DNA of 64,000 nucleotides from Flavobacterium davisii (lineage in GTDB: Bacteria > Bacteroidota > Bacteroidia > Flavobacteriales > Flavobacteriaceae). This document shows, in pieces, positions 9,210 through 20,770 of this stretch. The position numbers were made by a program, and so were the translations under genes. The DNA is taken from assembly GCF_019565505.1 (NCBI RefSeq), contig NZ_CP067378.1, forward strand, positions 1,116,001-1,180,000, written 5' to 3'. The notes beneath the pieces are model-generated. The model ran no database searches. It was given only the letters and a program-made list of their open reading frames with translations, and was not told the DNA's origin. How positions within the stretch are numbered: position 1 is the stretch's first letter; every line of letters starts with the position of its first letter.

Positions 9210-10433
9210 TTACTCTTTAAATTTCTTAACTATTACGGCAGAATTTGTTCCACCGAATCCAAAAGAATTTGACAAATATAGGTCAAATTTTTGATTAACT
9301 GTTTCTTTGACGATATTTAACTTAGCGGAATCCTCATCTGGTTCATCAAAATTAATATTCGGCGCGATAAAATCATTTTGCATCATTAGGGTTGAATATA
9401 TCAATTCACTTGCCCCTGCCATCCAACATTCGTGCCCTGTCATCGATTTTGTAGAACTCACATAAGGTTTACTTCCAAACACTTCATAAATAGCTTTTGC
9501 TTCATTTGCATCACCTAAAGGTGTAGAAGTCGCATGGGCATTAATGTAAGTAATTTCATCAGGTGAAACTCCAGCTTGTTCTAATGCTCTGCGCATGGCT
9601 GTAGAAGGCCCATCTACATTAGGCGTAGAAATATGTCCTCCATTTGATGAAAAGCCGTACCCTACTACTTCTGCAATAATAGGAGCACCTCGTTTTACAG
9701 CTGACTCATAACTTTCCAAAATCAAGGTTGCGCCACCTCCGCTTGGCACAAGTCCATCACGATTTTTATCAAAAGGGCGAGACGCTTTAGTTGGGTCATT
9801 TTCTCTAGGAGAGAAAACGCCTAATCCGTCAAAGCTAGCCATCCCGTATTTATTTATTTCTTGAGCTCCCCCACAAATAATAATATCTTGTAACCCACTT
9901 TTTATCAAATGAAATCCAAGACCTACAGAGTGCGAACCACTAGCACAAGCTGCGCTAATTGTCATATTTACACCTCTCAATCTGAATATGGTAGCAAGAT
10001 TCATGGTTACGGTTGAATTCATCGATTTAAAAATAGCGCCTGAACCAATTAAAGCCGTATCTTTCTTTTCTCTTACAATATCCGTTGCATCAATTACGGC
10101 TTTCGATACACTATCGTTACCATAAAGGATTCCTACTTCATTGTTATCAAAAAAAGCATCATCAATTTTAGCTTGTTTCAGCGCTTCGATAGTAGCCATA
10201 TACGCATACTCCGTTTCTTGCCCAATACTAATGCGTTGACGTCTGTTTAGAAGTGCTTTCAACTCTGGATTTGGCACCATACCTGTTAATGCAGATTGGA
10301 AACCAAATTCTTTTCTTTCCTCATCAAAAACAATTCCTGATTTACCTTGATACAAAGATTCCTTAACTTCTTCTAAAGAAGTACCCAAACAAGAATAAAT
10401 CCCCATACCAGTAATTACCACCCTTCTTCCCAT
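9210..10433 (-). CDS. Beta-ketoacyl-ACP synthase II-like (FabF type)
   Basis: 407 residues, full length for FabF. Catalytic residues are Cys163 (AACASGSH), His300 (NAHATSTPLGD) and His334 (SMTGHECWMAG). It starts with the usual RRVVITGMG. It should perform the iterative elongation of the aryl polyene together with the ACP directly downstream and the FabG-like reductase directly upstream (17-base gap). The Asp-Ala-Asn run after His300 is the normal KS motif. Confidence 0.9.
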   Translation of the reverse strand: MGRRVVITGMGIYSCLGTSLEEVKESLYQGKSGIVFDEERKEFGFQSALTGMVPNPELKALLNRRQRISIGQETEYAYMATIEALKQAKIDDAFFDNNEVGILYGNDSVSKAVIDATDIVREKKDTALIGSGAIFKSMNSTVTMNLATIFRLRGVNMTISAACASGSHSVGLGFHLIKSGLQDIIICGGAQEINKYGMASFDGLGVFSPRENDPTKASRPFDKNRDGLVPSGGGATLILESYESAVKRGAPIIAEVVGYGFSSNGGHISTPNVDGPSTAMRRALEQAGVSPDEITYINAHATSTPLGDANEAKAIYEVFGSKPYVSSTKSMTGHECWMAGASELIYSTLMMQNDFIAPNINFDEPDEDSAKLNIVKETVNQKFDLYLSNSFGFGGTNSAVIVKKFKE

Positions 10434-10450
10434 CTTATTACAAGTACTTA

Positions 10451-11181
10451 TTATGAATAGATTCCACCATTTATATTTACCACTTCTCCCGTGATATACC
10501 CAGCATTTTTAGAAGTTAAAAAGCTAACCAATGCTGCGACTTCTTCTGCTTCCCCAAAACGATTGGCAGGAATCATTTTTACCAATTCTTTTTCATCTAA
10601 ATCACCTGTCATATCGGTACGAATAAAACCGGGCGCTACGGCATTTACCGTAATATTTCGTTTCGCTACTTCTTGTGCTAATGCTTTAGTAGCAGCAACT
10701 ACAGCTCCTTTAGCAGCAGAATAGTTGGTTTGCCCAGTGTTCCTTTTACCCCAGATACAGAAACCATATTAACGATACGTCCATATTTGTTTCGCAACAT
10801 TTTTTGAATAAAGAAATTAGTTACATTATAAAAACCATTTAAACTGGTATTAATCACATTGTTCCAATCTTCTGGAGTCATCCACATAAACAATCCATCA
10901 CGAGTAATACCCGCATTGTTTACAATTACTTCCACAATTGCATTCGGATTAGCCTCTTGCCATTGCGTTAATACCGAAGTAACTTCAGCGTGGTTCCCTA
11001 CATTGAATTTTATAATTTCGCCTGTAGCTCCTAAGGCTTCTACTTCTTGTAAAGTTGCTAAAGCTGCTTCTTGGTTGCCTTGATAATTAATTAAAATATG
11101 ATAGTTCTTTTCTGATGCTAATTTTTTACAAATCGCACTTCCAATGCCTCTTGATCCTCCCGTAATTAATGCACACTTCAT
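10451..11181 (-). CDS. 3-oxoacyl-ACP reductase FabG-like (one frameshift)
   Basis: A short-chain dehydrogenase of about 243 residues. The Rossmann motif TGGSRGIG is at 8-15, NNAG near 88 and the catalytic Ser in VSVSGVKG. The reading frame breaks near 10731-10734, where a G is missing from CTGGG. Restoring it continues into NYSAAKGA (catalytic Tyr and Lys), then VAPGFIRTDM and a C-terminal ITGEVVNINGGIYS ending at 10451. It reduces 3-oxoacyl-ACP with NAD(P)H in the polyene cycle. As the rest of the protein is intact, the break is most likely a sequencing error. Confidence 0.85.
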
Positions 11182-11293
11182 GCCTTTTTATTTAAAAAAT
11201 ATCCTTATTATATGGTTTTAGTTAAATATATTAACTTTTTATTATTTTAGAAAATGACTTTATCCAATCGTTAATTTTATGCGAGTCTTCCTT

Positions 11294-12811
11294 TTATTGC
11301 ATTAAATAATCTTTCACTTGCTGCACATAAGGATACATTACCATATCATCTTTAAAAGCAGGCACTATAGCACGCACTTCGTCATAAAACTTACGCGTTT
11401 CCGTAGAAATCTGCCCTGCGTATCCTAAAGCATCTATTGCTTGAACAATAGTAATCATTTCGATAGCCAAAACTTCAAAAGCATTTTCTATGACTTTTCC
11501 TGCCATAACTGCTGCATTCGTCCCCATAGAAACGATGTCTTGGTTATCGTTATTATTGGGAATACTATGTACATACATAGGGTTTGATAACGTTTGAGAT
11601 TCAGCAGTAGTTGAAACCGCTGTAAACTGAACTCCTTGCATTCCAAAGTTGAAACCTAAAGTACCAAGATTAACAAATGGTGGCAACAATTCGTTAATTT
11701 TTGAATTCAATAAATAGTTCAACTGTCTTTCTGCTAACATCGTCATTTTAGCTACCACAATTTTCAACTTATCCATTTCCAATGAAATATAATCGCCATG
11801 GAAATTACCTCCGTGATATACGTGTTTGTTTTTTACATCGATAATCGGATTATCGTTTGCTGAATTTATTTCATCTTCTAACACTTTCGCTGTGTTGTTG
11901 ATGGTATCTAAAACGGGACCTAAAATTTGAGGCACGCAACGCAATGAATAATACTCTTGAACTTTTTCTTTGAAAACTTCCTCAGTATTTTCACCGCTAT
12001 ACAAATGCTCATCACGTTTACGTACTAAGGTACTATCACTTAAATGCTCGCGCATCATTTTAGCGATTTCTTGTTGTCCGAAGTGGTGCTTTGTATTATT
12101 CAATTCGGCTGATAGATGGTCGTCATACGCTTGAACGATTTCATTAATCGCACTTGATATTCTTACCGACCAATCCAACGCTTTTTGTGCATTATACACA
12201 TTAACGATACCGATTCCTGTCATTACAGAAGTTCCGTTCATCAATGCCAAGCCTTCACGTAACTCAACTTTAATAGGCTGCAAGCCTTCTATTTCTAAAA
12301 CCTCTTTAGTCGCTCTTCTTTCTCCTTTATAAAAAACTTCACCTTCACCAATCAATGTAAGTGCTAAATGAGCTAATTGTACTAAATCACCGCTTGCTCC
12401 TACTCCACCGTGTTCAAAAATTAGAGGTGTAATATCCTTATTAATAAATTCTTTCATCAAGGCAATTACAGAGGGATGCACCCCTGAATTCCCTAGAGAA
12501 AGCGTATTCAATCTAGCCAAAATAGCAGACTTTACATTTACAGGACTTAAAGGCTTACCCGTACCTGAAGCGTGACTTCTAATTAAGTTATATTGTAATT
12601 GTAAACGGTCTTCATCCTTTATGCGGTATTGCGCCATGGGTCCGAAACCTGTATTTACTCCGTATATAACTTTATTTCCTGAAAATTCTTTTAAGAAATC
12701 AAAACTCTCTTCTACTCTATTTAAAACTTCGTTACTAATTTCTACTTTTTGTTTTTTAAACACTATAGAAATAAATTCTTCTAGTTTTAAATATTCGTGT
12801 ATCACTGCCAT
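11294..12811 (-). CDS. Tyrosine ammonia-lyase (HAL/TAL family), flexirubin starter unit
   Basis: 505 residues, full length. The MIO-forming Ala-Ser-Gly is at 139-141 in GGVGASGDLVQLAHLAL and the catalytic Tyr50 in IYGVNTGFGP. The family normally separates histidine from tyrosine lyases at the residues before ASG-T-G; here they are Ser79-His80 (IRSHASGTG), a histidine-lyase-like pair. From memory, the characterised tyrosine lyase of Flavobacterium johnsoniae has the same pair and is otherwise very close. The location beside the pigment genes supports tyrosine to 4-coumarate, the aromatic starter. It is separated from fabG by 112 bases, and its promoter faces the FAD gene. Confidence 0.82.
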   Translation of the reverse strand: MAVIHEYLKLEEFISIVFKKQKVEISNEVLNRVEESFDFLKEFSGNKVIYGVNTGFGPMAQYRIKDEDRLQLQYNLIRSHASGTGKPLSPVNVKSAILARLNTLSLGNSGVHPSVIALMKEFINKDITPLIFEHGGVGASGDLVQLAHLALTLIGEGEVFYKGERRATKEVLEIEGLQPIKVELREGLALMNGTSVMTGIGIVNVYNAQKALDWSVRISSAINEIVQAYDDHLSAELNNTKHHFGQQEIAKMMREHLSDSTLVRKRDEHLYSGENTEEVFKEKVQEYYSLRCVPQILGPVLDTINNTAKVLEDEINSANDNPIIDVKNKHVYHGGNFHGDYISLEMDKLKIVVAKMTMLAERQLNYLLNSKINELLPPFVNLGTLGFNFGMQGVQFTAVSTTAESQTLSNPMYVHSIPNNNDNQDIVSMGTNAAVMAGKVIENAFEVLAIEMITIVQAIDALGYAGQISTETRKFYDEVRAIVPAFKDDMVMYPYVQQVKDYLMQ

Positions 12812-12866
12812 TTCAATATTTTTATATGATTGATTGAATATCTTTTTTTATTTGATATTATGTCTT

Positions 12867-12888
12867 TACTTTTGAAGCCACAAAGTTA
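12867..12888. promoter_or_regulatory. Back-to-back Bacteroidota -7 boxes for the TAL and FAD genes
   Basis: The plus strand carries TACTTTTG at 12867-12874 and the minus strand TAACTTTG at 12888-12881. Both match TAnnTTTG, the -7 element of Bacteroidota sigma-ABfr. They point outwards to the FAD oxidoreductase at 12925 and the ammonia-lyase at 12811. Clear -33 TTG partners at the usual spacing are not obvious, so strength cannot be judged. Confidence 0.5.
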
Positions 12889-12924
12889 ATATATTCTGAA
12901 AAAGAAAAAAGGAAAAAGAAAAAC

Positions 12925-14179
12925 ATGAAACAAGAATTTGTTGATGTATTGGTAATTGGAGCAGGCCCTTCTGGCTGTGTATCGGCATCATATTTGCATA
13001 ACAATGGTACTCGTGTAAAAGTGGTTGAAAAAACAAAGTTTCCAAGACTGGTCGTAGGCGAAAGTTTAATTCCTAGAGTAATGGATCATTTTTACGAAGC
13101 GGGGTTATTTCCTGCTTTAGACGCTATGAATTTTGAAAAAAATTAGGGGCTCGTTTTATTAGGGGAGAAGAAATTTGTGTTTTTGATTTTAGCATCAAAC
13201 ATGGCGAAGGATGGGATTGGACATGGCAAGTACCTCGTGCTGATTTTGATAATACGTTAGCTCAAGAAGTTATTAAAAAGGAATTGATTTAGAATTTGAG
13301 ACGGAAGTTTTAGCTGTAAAATTTAATGGTTCCGACTCGATTACGACTGTTAAAGATAAGAATGGGGAAATGAAGGAAATTCATGCGAAATTTATCATTG
13401 ATTCTAGTGGTTATGGGCGCGTACTTCCTCGTTTACTAGATTTGGATACGCCTTCTAAATTAGACCCACATTCCTCTATTTTTACCCATGTAAAAGATGT
13501 TAATAGACCAGAAGGAGTAGAAGGTACCATGATCTCTTTCGACATTTTAGAAACTGAAGTATGGCTATGGGTTATTCCGTTTTCAAATGGAAATACCAGC
13601 TTAGGTGTTGTAGGCCCTACCTCTTTTATTAATGCACTTTCTGAAAATAACGATACTGCTGAAGCATTGAAAAATGCCATTCAAAAATCAGACTATTACA
13701 TCAAACGTTTTGGTGGTGTGGATTTCTTGTTTGAACCCGTTAAATTAGAAAATTATTCGCGTTCTGTAAAAAGTATGTATGGCGAAGGTTTTGCTTTAAC
13801 AGGAAATAGCTCTGAATTCTTAGACCCTGTTTTCTCGTCTGGTGTTGCTTTTGCTACAGAATCGGGCATGCTATCTGCTAAATTGGTTCATCGTCAGTTA
13901 AACGGTGAAAAAATTGATTGGGAAGTAGAATTTACGCAATATATGCGTTCAGGAATTGGGGTGTTTACAACGTATGTTAAGGAGTGGTATACAGGTAATT
14001 TACAAACTTTGTTTTTCCACCAACCTGAAAATCCAGAAGTTAAGAAGAAAATCTGTGCTGTTTTAGCTGGGTATGTTTGGGATGAAACCAATCCTTTTGT
14101 TAAAAAACACGATAGTGTGATTAAAAATATGGCGCATTTATTAAAAATGGAGCAAGAGCAAAAAGAAACCCAAGTTTAA
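12925..14179 (+). CDS. FAD-dependent oxidoreductase of the flexirubin cluster (two frameshifts)
   Basis: Joined over two breaks, this is a protein of about 418 residues. The N-terminal dinucleotide motif VIGAGPSGCVSA binds FAD. The segment FPRLVVGESLIPR, then GWDWTWQVPRADFD, and the late GFALTGNSSEFLDPVFSSG match the flavin monooxygenase/halogenase-like family used in pigment tailoring. An A is missing from the run near 13137-13143 and a G near 13280. It is divergent from the ammonia-lyase gene and shares the promoter gap. Tailoring such as ring hydroxylation or halogenation of the aryl end is plausible, but the substrate is not determined. Halogenase-specific Trp motifs were not seen. Confidence 0.75.
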
Positions 14180-14196
14180 AACTTGGGTTTCTTTTT
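14161..14196 (+). terminator. Intrinsic terminator, stem includes the FAD gene stop codon
   Basis: A perfect 17-bp inverted repeat (14161-14177 with 14179-14195) around a single A; the right arm ends in a T run. The stop codon of the FAD gene lies at the loop. The stem also faces the 3' end of the minus-strand gene at 14214, so it can end transcription from both sides. Confidence 0.85.
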
Positions 14197-14213
14197 GAAA
14201 CAAATTTAAATTT

Positions 14214-14974
14214 TTATTTAGTTTCTTTATTCATTCTTGTATATTCATAAATTAAGAAACTTAAATAATCCCATTTCACTGAGTCTAATGGATAACTCTT
14301 CATAAACTCCGCATTATCCCCGAATAAATCATTATACGTTTCTTTAAATTCATCTTTATGTAACCAAATCATTTTTTCTCCTTTTTTGATATAATATGAT
14401 TTAATTACTCCTCCTCCCATTCTCATACCACCTATAGCTACTGCCTGGGTTTCACTAGCATTAGGATCTCCATAAACTTCTATAGAGCTATTAAAAGTAG
14501 GATTTATTAGTTGCATTAAATATTCTTTTTGTTCTTTCTTATTTTTTAAAGAAACTAATTGATTTTTATAAAAAACGGTTTCTTTGTCTATAACTTTTTA
14601 TGATCTTTTCTACTCAAACTGCGAATATTTGTAAAATTTTTCATAGCTTTTCGAAACTTTTCTGTACCGCTCGGAGACAAATATAACTCCGAAATTTTTG
14701 AAGCATCAAAAGTCTCTACTTTTCCAGTAACACTGTCTTTAACTTCAACTTCCTTTATTTGGCCTTTTTTTCTATTAATATCTTCAAAATAACCAATGAT
14801 TGAACGACCATCTTTTAAAATGATCGTTGAAGTCTTTTTATTATTAACGGAAACAAAAGTTTCTTCAAAAAGAACAGTTTCCATTTCTTTGATTTTTTCT
14901 TTTTCGTATTTGATTGTTTGTCCAATTATAACATTTGTTATAAATAACAAGGACAATCCCATTATTTTTTTCAT
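14214..14974 (-). CDS. Secreted hypothetical protein (one frameshift)
   Basis: Two frames join into one protein of about 253 residues. It starts with a signal peptide (KKIMGLSLLFITNVIIGQ) and continues as a charged periplasmic or surface protein. The break is near 14586-14590, where one A is lost after DHKK; the restored reading goes on VIDKETVFYKNQLVS to the downstream frame and ends KKETK-like. There is a glycine/methionine patch (AVAIGGMRMGGGV). No family was recognised. It is a separate unit from the pigment cluster and is followed by the terminator at 14161-14196. Confidence 0.6.
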
Positions 14975-15002
14975 AATTATTTAAATTCAGGAGGTAAATA
15001 TA

Positions 15003-15123
15003 CTAATTTAAACCAACTTTAATCATAATATCTTCTTTAAGTTTTTTACACACTTCAAGCATAAAAGCCTTTTCTGCTGTTTTTACTATACGATTTGTTG
15101 CAAACAGATATATTTTAAAATGC
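15003..15123 (-). pseudogene. Possible 3' gene fragment cut off by an IS-end-like palindrome
   Basis: The minus strand is open for about 40 codons, reading FKIYLFATNRIVKTAEKAF and ending KVGLN before a stop at 15003. No start is seen except a GTG inside the palindrome at 15121-15163. It may be the truncated end of a gene. The piece is short, so chance cannot be excluded. Confidence 0.25.
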
Positions 15124-15163
15124 ACTGCCCCCAAAAAGTTAAATACTATTTGGGGGCAGTACA
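15121..15163. repeat. Palindrome resembling paired IS3-family terminal repeats, or a terminator
   Basis: Arms TGCACTGCCCCCAAA (15121-15135) and TTTGGGGGCAGTACA (15149-15163) pair with one mismatch around 13 bases. The TG-ACTGCCCCCAAAAAGTT start recalls terminal repeats of IS3-type elements in Bacteroidota, here with no transposase between them. On the minus strand the hairpin also lies just downstream of czcA (end 15227) and is followed by an A/T stretch, so it could end that operon. Confidence 0.5.
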
Positions 15164-15226
15164 AAATTGAAAAGCCTTATTATTATGATTAAAAGAATCC
15201 GTTTTAGTTTACATGGGGCATAATAA

Positions 15227-18200
15227 TTATACGATTGTACTTTGTTTAACTCTGTTAAAAATCCAAAATATAATAGGAAAGACGAGTAAGGTAAGTACAG
15301 TTGCAGTAATCAAACCTCCAATAATTACAATTGCTAAAGGTTTTTGACTTTCGGATCCTATACCTGTGCTTATAGCTGCGGGCAATAACCCTATAGATGC
15401 CATTAAGGCAGTCATAACGACAGGTCTTGTACGCATTTTCACACCTTGTAAAATAGCTTCTTCAATGGTCATTCTCTCTCTTATATTTTGATGAAATTCA
15501 GCTATTAATATTACGCCATTTTGAATACAAATTCCAAATAAAGCTATAAAACCGACACCTCCTGAAATTCCAAAATTCATCCCTGTAATATGCAGTGCTA
15601 AAATTCCTCCGATAATTGCAAAAGGTACATTTGCTAAGACTAGTAAGGAATCTTTTATATTTCCAAACATGATAAATAACAAAACAAATATTCCTATTAA
15701 ACTTATAGGTACCATTTGACCCAGACGAGTTGTAGCTCTTACTTGATTTTCAAATTCTCCTGTCCATCCTATACTATATCCTGTAGGCAGTTTTAACTTT
15801 GACACATTTTGTTGTGCTTCGGCAATTGTACTTCCTAGATCACGATCTCTTACTGAAAATTTAACTCCAATAAAACGTTTTGTATTGTCTCTATAGATGA
15901 ATGCTGGGCCTGTAATTTTTCTAATTGTAGCAAATTCTTTAATTGGGATTTTACTACCATTAATTGTTGGAACAAGTAGATTACTCATATCTTTTTCATC
16001 TTTACGGTATTCTTTTAGGTAGCGAACTCGCACATCAAATTTTCTTTCTCCTTCATATTTTTCTGTTGCTGTTTTTCCTCCAAAAGCCATTTCTAATACT
16101 GCTTGAGCATCCGAAATTTTCACGCCATAAGCTGCCATTTTATCGCGATCTAAAATCACGCTTACTTCTGGCTGTCCTACATTACGTAAAATACCTACAT
16201 CTTTTATTCCTTTTACATTCTTAATATTGGTTATTACTTGATTTGCTAGTTTATCTAATTCTTCTAAATTTTCACCATATATTTTAACGGCATTAGAGGC
16301 GTTAATTCCTGCTACACTTTCTGCTACGTTATCAATAATTGGTTGTGAATAATTAAATCCTATCCCTTGATATTGTGATAACTTTTTATCCATTTCTCGA
16401 ACCAAATCATCCATTGAAATTTCTCGCTTCCAATCCTCTTTTGGCTTTAGGTTTACTTGCATTTGTACGTAATAAAATCCACTTGGATCTGTACCATCAT
16501 TACTACGTCCTACTTGACTTAAAACCCCATTTACTTCAGGGAATTTTTGTAATTCTTTGCGTAATACTGCCGTTTTTTTAACTGTTTCTGTTAGACTTTG
16601 ACTCATTGGAAATTTAGCTTCTACCCACAATGCTCCTTCATTAAGTTGTGGTAAAAATTCTGTCCCCATAAATTGAGCAGAAAAAAGCACAATTGCTATT
16701 AGTGTTCCCGATGTTATTAAGGTAATTCGTTTATGAGCGAAGGTCCAATTAAAACCTTTTTGAACCAAATTATCCCAAAAATTAACAAAAGGATTGTGTT
16801 TTTCTTTCACATTTTTATTCAAAAAGATATGACATAATACAGGTACTAGTGTCAGAGTAAAAATTAGAGCTCCTAATAACGCAAAACCTAGTGTATAGGC
16901 TAAAGGAGAAAACATTTTCCCTTCCACCTTTTGAAAAGCAAAAATGGGAAGTAAGGCCGTTATAATAATAAGTTTTGAGAAGAAAATAGCTTTTCCTAAT
17001 GTGGTCCCTGTTTGTTTAATAATTTTTCCTTTGGCAAACTTATTAAATTTGTCCATTCCTTTTTATGAGCAAGGTGGTCTAGGGTAACAAAAATTCCTTC
17101 GACCATAACGACGGCTCCATCAATAATAATTCCGAAATCGACGGCTCCAAGAGAGAGTAAATTAGCACTCATCCCTTTTAATTTCAAACATAAAAACGCA
17201 AATAAAAGAGATAATGGAATAATAATTGAAACAGTAAGGGTCGTTCGCCAGTCGGCCATAAAAAGAAATACTATAACGGTTACAAAGATGATTCCTTCAA
17301 ACATGTTGTGCATGACGGTTTCGGTTGTAAAATTCATTAGATTATCTCTGTCGTAGAATGTTATCATCTTTACATCTTTAGGTAAAATAGACGTATTTAA
17401 TTCTTCTATTTTAGCTTTTACGCGCTCTAGGACTTCTTTTGGGTTTTCACCTTTACGCATCACGATAATTCCTTCTACCGCATCATCGTTATTATTTAAG
17501 CCTACTTGACCTACACGAGGCATGGCACTTTCATGAACATCAGCAAGATTTTTAACTAAAATAGGATTACCTCCCGCATCGTCTACTATAATATTTTCTA
17601 TATCTTGAATACTTCCTAATAGCCCTACACCTCGAACCACATAGGCTTGGCTATTTTTTTCAATAACATCTCCTCCTACATTAATATTACTTTCGGTTAC
17701 GGCTTCATACACTTGCAGAGGGGTTACGCCATATTTGGCTAATCTGTTAGGGTCTACACTTATTTCGTATGTTTTTTCTTGTCCTCCAAAAGCTACTAAA
17801 TCAGCTACGCCGAGAACGGCTCTTAATTGCCTATCAATTACCCAATTTTGTAGTGTTAATAATTCTTTACTATCGCGATTTTTACTTTGAAGTGTATATC
17901 TAAAAATTTCGCCTGTAGGACCATACGGGGGTTGTACATCTGGTGATACTCCTTCGGGTAAAGAAACATTTCGCAGCTGATTATTAACTTGTTGTCTTGC
18001 AAAAAAATCGTCTACATCATCTTCAAAAATAATTTTAATTACGGACAAACCAAACATGGTAATACTACGAACGCTTGTTTTCTTTTGTACCGAATTCATG
18101 GAAATTTCGATAGGGGTTGTTACAAAACGTTCAATTTCTTCTGCACTACGACCATTCCATTCTGTTACTATAATAATTTGTGTATTAGTAACGTCTGGGA

Positions 18201-18324
18201 AGGCTTCTATAGGCATATTTTTAAAGGCAACAAAACCTGAAATGACAAGCACTGTTACCCAAAAAAAAGTAAATGACTTATTCTTTAGAGAAAAAGCTAT
18301 TATATTTTTTATGAATTTGTTCAT
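15227..18324 (-). CDS. czcA: CzcA/CusA-type heavy-metal RND efflux pump (one frameshift)
   Basis: The joined protein has about 1033 residues, normal for HME-RND pumps. TM4 carries DFGIIIDGAVVMVEG at residues 396-410, the DFG-xxx-D pattern of Zn/Co/Cd-type (CzcA) rather than Cu/Ag-type pumps. Periplasmic porter blocks and a second RND half with the usual TM set follow. The frame breaks near 17057-17065, where a G is missing (AAAAAGGAATG instead of a GGG run), between HLAHKK and GMDKFNKFAKGK. The gene lies 10 bases after the porin and last in the czcC-czcB-porin-czcA order. It expels divalent cations from periplasm or cytoplasm by proton antiport. Confidence 0.85.
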
Positions 18325-18334
18325 AATTTATTTT

Positions 18335-19675
18335 TTAAATTCGACAATGTACTCTAATTGAAAAAACATTTATAGGTCCTTGTCTATCTGCATTATAACC
18401 GAGGATTTAATATAAATTGATAAGTTCCTGTTAGATACATTTGATTTTTTACTAGCTCTGCTGCATAATAGGTTTCTACAATATGTTCTGGAGTATAATT
18501 TAAATAACCATCTCCTAACATAAATCCTTTTCCTCCCGCTTTTAGATAATTTTGATGAGGTTTGGACAATCCGTTAATTAAATAAGCCAGTCCGAATACA
18601 TCGTTTTTGCGATTCCAACGATTTCCGTTTAAGACTCCTCCTAAACTAAAACTTTTATCAATTTCTGTAAATGCCCAAGTTTCATATTTTCCATCATTCC
18701 AACTTAAACGAGCAAAAACACCAAAATCATCGGCTAATTCTTGTTCAGCATTCAAACCAAAACCAAACTTGGTACCGCCATAAGTCCGTACATTTTTTGT
18801 ATCTGGACTAAAGGGATTTAGTGCAATACTTTTTTGATAATCACCCATATAAGTAGCATTAAAAAGGTAAGTGCTCTTATAGCTCCGAGCCTATTATTTA
18901 ATTTAAATTTATAGGTATATTCTAAATTGTGGGATGATGATTTTGGATAATTCCAATTCATATCATTACCGTTAGCTGCTAAAGGCAATAAGGCTGTACC
19001 GTATCGTAATTCATGTTTAGGTGTTACATATTCTAATACAATCGCAGGTGTATAACCCCGTGTGTTGGCGGCATAATCCCAAGCGCCATTAGCCATTAAT
19101 CCCCAGTTCATAAACTGCGTACGCGCATCATGGCTATAGCGGTTATCATCAAAAAAGTCGGCAAGACTTACCTTTCCAATTGTAAAGGCTAGATAATTGT
19201 TGGGTATATATTCATCTAACTGGTTAAAATCACTGTGATTATGAAAATAATTTTGAATATCTTTTTTGTGTTCACCTCTGTTCAAATCGAATATTTGTTT
19301 GAAAAACATTCTCGCTACATAAATTTTTGGTTCGGGATTACCTATTCTAAAGGTTTCGCCATTTGTAGCCCCTCCTAAACCTAAAGCTTCACTAAGCCCA
19401 GAACCTCCTGCTATTTCAGGGTTAAGGTAAATACTTGCTCCTTTCCATAATTTTGCACCTAAATAAAGGGTACCTGTCATAGAGGTTTTGCTTTCATTAG
19501 TTAGGGTTAAACTATTATCTCCTGAATAAGGAGCATTAAAACCAGCCTTTGTCTGATTAATAACTGTTGTTTGTGCATGAATGGTAAATCCTTTTCTATG
19601 ATTTATCGTGTCGTTAACTTGTGAAAGACTTTTTAGGGCAGATAGAAATACTGTAATGTAAATTATTTTTTTCAT
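18335..19675 (-). CDS. OprB-like carbohydrate-selective porin (two frameshifts)
   Basis: A protein of about 446 residues with signal peptide (KKIIYITVFLSALKSLSQ) and beta-barrel sequence. Conserved blocks are IGKVSLADFFDDNRYSHDARTQFMNW and the C-terminal NP-x-YN-x-DR-GP-x-NVFS ending in RVHCRI. A T is missing near 18861-18866 and a G is extra near 18400-18403; correcting both gives the normal family ending at 18335. It starts one base from the czcB stop. Family members are outer-membrane porins. An OprB-like porin within a Czc set is unusual, and its solute here is unknown. Confidence 0.75.
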
Positions 19676-20765
19676 TAGTCGTTTAAAGCATCATAAATTA
19701 ATAATTGGTTATTGGTAATAACCTTTTCTCCTTCATTTAATCCTCCTGAAATAAAGGTTACATCGCCTACTTGTCTAAATACCTCAACTTGACGTGTTTC
19801 AATATTAGAACGGGATTTAAAAATCATCACAAAATTTTTACTTTTATCAAATATAACGGCATTAGAAGGTACTGCTAACATATAATCATTTTCTTTGTAA
19901 GACAGGATTATATTGGCACGCATTTCTGGTTTTAATAAAAATTTAGGATTATCTAAAACAATTTGAGCACTCATGGCTTTAGTATCTGGATTAATGATAT
20001 TAAAAATTTTATCTACTTTTCCATAAAATTTTTTATCTGGATAGCTTAAGGTAGTAACCTCTGCTTTTTCTCCTACTTTTACCAATTCTATATCACTCTC
20101 ATTAATATTGGCAATGGCCCATACTTTACTAATTTGTGCTATATCAAATATATTATCTGTTTTGTCATCGCGTAACAAGGTATTTTCATTGATGGATTTT
20201 TGGGTTATAAATCCTGTTATAGGGGCACGAACTTCAAAAATGGATCCAGCATGTACTTGATAAATTGCGTTGGTTTCTTGTGCTCTTTTTAACTGTGCTA
20301 ATGCTTTATTGTAAGCACTCTTTGCTTCTAAGACATCTCGTTCTGTATTTAGTTTGCCTTCATACATTTCTTGTGCGGCTTTTAGATTACTTTTTGCCAC
20401 AACTACTTCATTTTTAGCATCGTCGTAATCTTTTTGAAAACCTGCTACTGAGGTACTTTTGATTGTTGCTAATAGCTGTCCTTTTTGAACGTAATCTCCT
20501 AGTTGTACATATACTTTTGTTACGTTTCCTCCTACCACTGGATATACTTCGATATATTTATTGTTATCGGCCGTTATTTTTCCAAAAAACTGGATTTCGT
20601 TTTTTAATTGTTCTTTTTTACATCTATTGTTTTTGTAGATGTTAGCATTTTATCTGTAAGAGAAAAAGATTCTTTTACTTCTTCTTTTTTCTCTTCTTTA
20701 CATGAGCCGAGCGTCATAAAAAAAATACTGGTTATCATTGCAGTAAATACATTGCAAAATTTCAT
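19675..20765 (-). CDS. czcB: RND periplasmic adaptor lipoprotein CzcB (one frameshift)
   Basis: The start lies well upstream of the long open stretch: ATG at 20765 gives a lipoprotein signal with lipobox LGSC and a Lys/Glu-rich stretch. An A is missing near 20614-20620; restoring it joins VKKEQLKNEIQFFGKITAD to the main frame. Then come the lipoyl-like motif (VYVQLGDYVQKGQLL), a helical hairpin and the second lipoyl half (RAPITGFI). About 363 residues in total. It bridges CzcA and CzcC. It overlaps the porin start and follows czcC by five bases. Confidence 0.82.
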
Positions 20766-20770
20766 ATCTC

